Below are positions 63,001-64,000 of a stretch of 64,000 bases of DNA, piece by piece. The notes under the pieces were generated by a model. The model had not been told where the DNA came from. It made no database searches and was given only the letters and a program-made list of their open reading frames with translations. Origin of the DNA: Dryomyza anilis. Taxonomy: Eukaryota > Arthropoda > Insecta > Diptera > Dryomyzidae. Numbering within the stretch: position 1 is the stretch's first letter; each line of letters opens with the position of its first letter. The stretch is from contig OX638132.1 in the NCBI GenBank assembly GCA_951804985.1, positions 8,227,529-8,291,528 of the forward strand, given 5' to 3'. The translations under genes were made by a program, and so were the position numbers.

Positions 63001-64000
63001 ATGAATTATGTTAAAAAATTTCGGTTTATTATCTTTTTTTTATAATGGTTTAAATTTCAAATACGTATGTCGGTTACTGTTTGAAAATGTAATTTAATTT
63101 TTTTAATAAAAGTGTATATATTTCACAAAACATTTAAAAAGACATAGTACTCACACGGATACTCGATAATGCGCATTAGCCGCTCTCCAGATTCATTTGT
63201 TTTCGTTAACACCAGCAATTCGATGTTATCTTCATTGCATTCCATAGTAATCAATGAATCGATGCGCTGCTCTTCGGTTATCTCCGTATTGATGAGCATT
63301 TTGGTGAAAGGGCATAACTCCAGCAGATGACCGCTGTTAGTGAGTACAAGACTGCACGATTGACATGCATAAAAGTTTATAAAAATGATTTTGCAAACAG
63401 GCACAACAAAACCTACATAAAGTTATCCAAATTGTGTATGCATTTAATGCCTTCAAAAATTTTAGGCACATCGACTTTAATGATATTATCAGGTGTATCT
63501 CGAAAATACAAAGCATTGTGTGTTCCGCCAATAAATATAATTAAGCTGCTTTGTGTCAGTCCAGCTGTGGGCTGTGCTATGAGTGCAACAGAGTTTACCT
63601 CGCCAATGCTGCGTTTAGCTGCGAAATGCTGTTGAATGGTAGGTTCCACTAGGCTTTCGAGTGCCGTCGTATCATTGTCGCTGATAGAAATGTTTAAATG
63701 TGGCTCCAGCGGAGATTCATCGATCTCGCTGAGACTATAAGATTAAGAATTATAACAGAAAATTAATATTTTGCAAAAAAACAGGCACTTACTAATACAC
63801 ACTGCCATTTGAACAGGTTACAAAGAAACGATTGTCAATTTGATGAATGGCGGAAAATGTTTTGCCCGTCATGGACACATCGTCGTTTTTAACGCATCTA
63901 CGATTAATTAAGACATTAATTAACAAACAAAATTTGAAATATCTTAAACATACAAGTTAAAAAGCAGCACACCCTTGATAAAGATGCCATGTATCTCGCC
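54013..64000 (-). CDS. rod: Rough deal (Rod/KNTC1), RZZ kinetochore complex scaffold; 5' end outside window
   Basis: Large subunit of the Rod-Zw10-Zwilch complex, which recruits Spindly-dynein and Mad1-Mad2 to kinetochores for the spindle checkpoint. Twenty-two exons in view: 64000-63954, 63897-63793, 63734-63417, 63351-63155, 60887-60679, 60619-60530, 60470-60309, 60255-59798, 59721-59598, 59201-58947, 58884-58495, 58439-57938, 57872-57159, 57098-56936, 56731-56542, 56480-56301, 56126-55862, 55806-55604, 55535-54925, 54863-54368, 54312-54181 and 54123-54013. They give about 1973 residues; Drosophila Rod is about 2090, so roughly 110 are missing. The first exons look like the N-terminal beta-propeller (GEIHGIFIKGVLLFNL, CSNGSVYYL, LTNSGHLLELCPF). 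The junction to the helical solenoid contains FEEAEEFGNQFEL. The C-terminal part matches the KNTC1/Rod C-terminal domain (YPIFKTQHILYVYGLMND, ending FALKELEL). Junctions are in phase; only the donor at 58494 (GTTCGC) is poor. Confidence 0.92.
56171..56243 (+). mobile_element. tRNA-like SINE relic in a rod intron
   Basis: TGGCGCAGTAGTTACTGCG resembles a pol III A-box, and 26 bp later GGGATCGAATTCGAA resembles a B-box. An A-rich run (ACTAATAAAATCATAAAAA) follows. It is too degraded for a functional tRNA: no clean acceptor stem or anticodon arm could be folded by eye. It is not obviously the same family as the SINE at 34391. Confidence 0.4.
59395..59575. mobile_element. MITE family B, left-half copy in a rod intron
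   Basis: TTCACCAAATACATTTTTATCA, followed by 'gttgactttgttggttaata' and 'tcatcacttggtacaaatattga', aligns with the left and central part of the element at 46582-46844. It explains why the intron 59202-59597 is much longer than its neighbours. Confidence 0.6.
60888..63154. other. Large 5' intron of rod; nothing else seen
   Basis: At 2.27 kb this is the longest rod intron in view, while most others are 50-75 bp. AT-rich, with no open frame that has supporting motifs and no clear element ends, although its size suggests old insertions. Confidence 0.5.

Overview
The window is animal genomic DNA from a higher (schizophoran) fly. The four protein-coding genes are spliced, with short GT-AG introns next to very long AT-rich ones, and all match Drosophila-type proteins: neuralized, hyrax/Cdc73, a FAM114 protein and rough deal/KNTC1. 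The non-coding DNA is AT-rich and crowded with small transposon relics. This suggests a fly with a larger genome than Drosophila melanogaster, such as a tephritid or calyptrate, but the species cannot be fixed from this sequence alone.

Layout. (1) 1-19260, minus strand: neuralized in three coding exons (19260-19119, 4262-2413, 1679-1407), with a 14.9 kb first intron holding several inverted-repeat elements. Its 3' untranslated side fills 1-1406. (2) 19261-41940: a 22 kb gap with no convincing large gene. It holds the likely neuralized leader/promoter, a dead LINE reverse transcriptase (22255-23430), a DINE-1/Helentron-like repeat (23603-24375), many MITEs and tandem repeats, and a nested insertion: a Transib-like element with a 170-bp internal satellite sitting inside a tRNA-derived SINE (34391-36201). 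A weak candidate small spliced gene with a TATA box lies at 39423-39955 on the minus strand. (3) 41941-48401, plus strand: hyrax (Cdc73/parafibromin) in eight coding exons, with a 16-bp satellite in intron 4 and repeat-rich intron 5. (4) 50078-51672, minus: FAM114 homolog in three exons, tail-to-tail with hyrax. (5) 54013-64000, minus: rough deal (Rod/KNTC1), 22 exons in view and about 1973 residues, with only the extreme 5' end outside the window.

Function. The genes do not form a pathway. Neur is the E3 ligase that activates Notch ligands, Hyx is a Paf1-complex subunit also used in Wg/Wnt signalling, FAM114 is a Golgi/Rab2-linked protein, and Rod is the scaffold of the RZZ kinetochore complex. 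From memory, Drosophila neur is at 85C and rod at 100C, both on 3R (Muller element E). That fits a rearranged piece of element E, but was not checked here.

The most interesting non-genic material is the nested SINE/Transib-like insertion, whose target duplications and empty site can be read directly, and several repeated MITE families with more than one copy in the window. No CRISPR, viral or prokaryotic system was seen.
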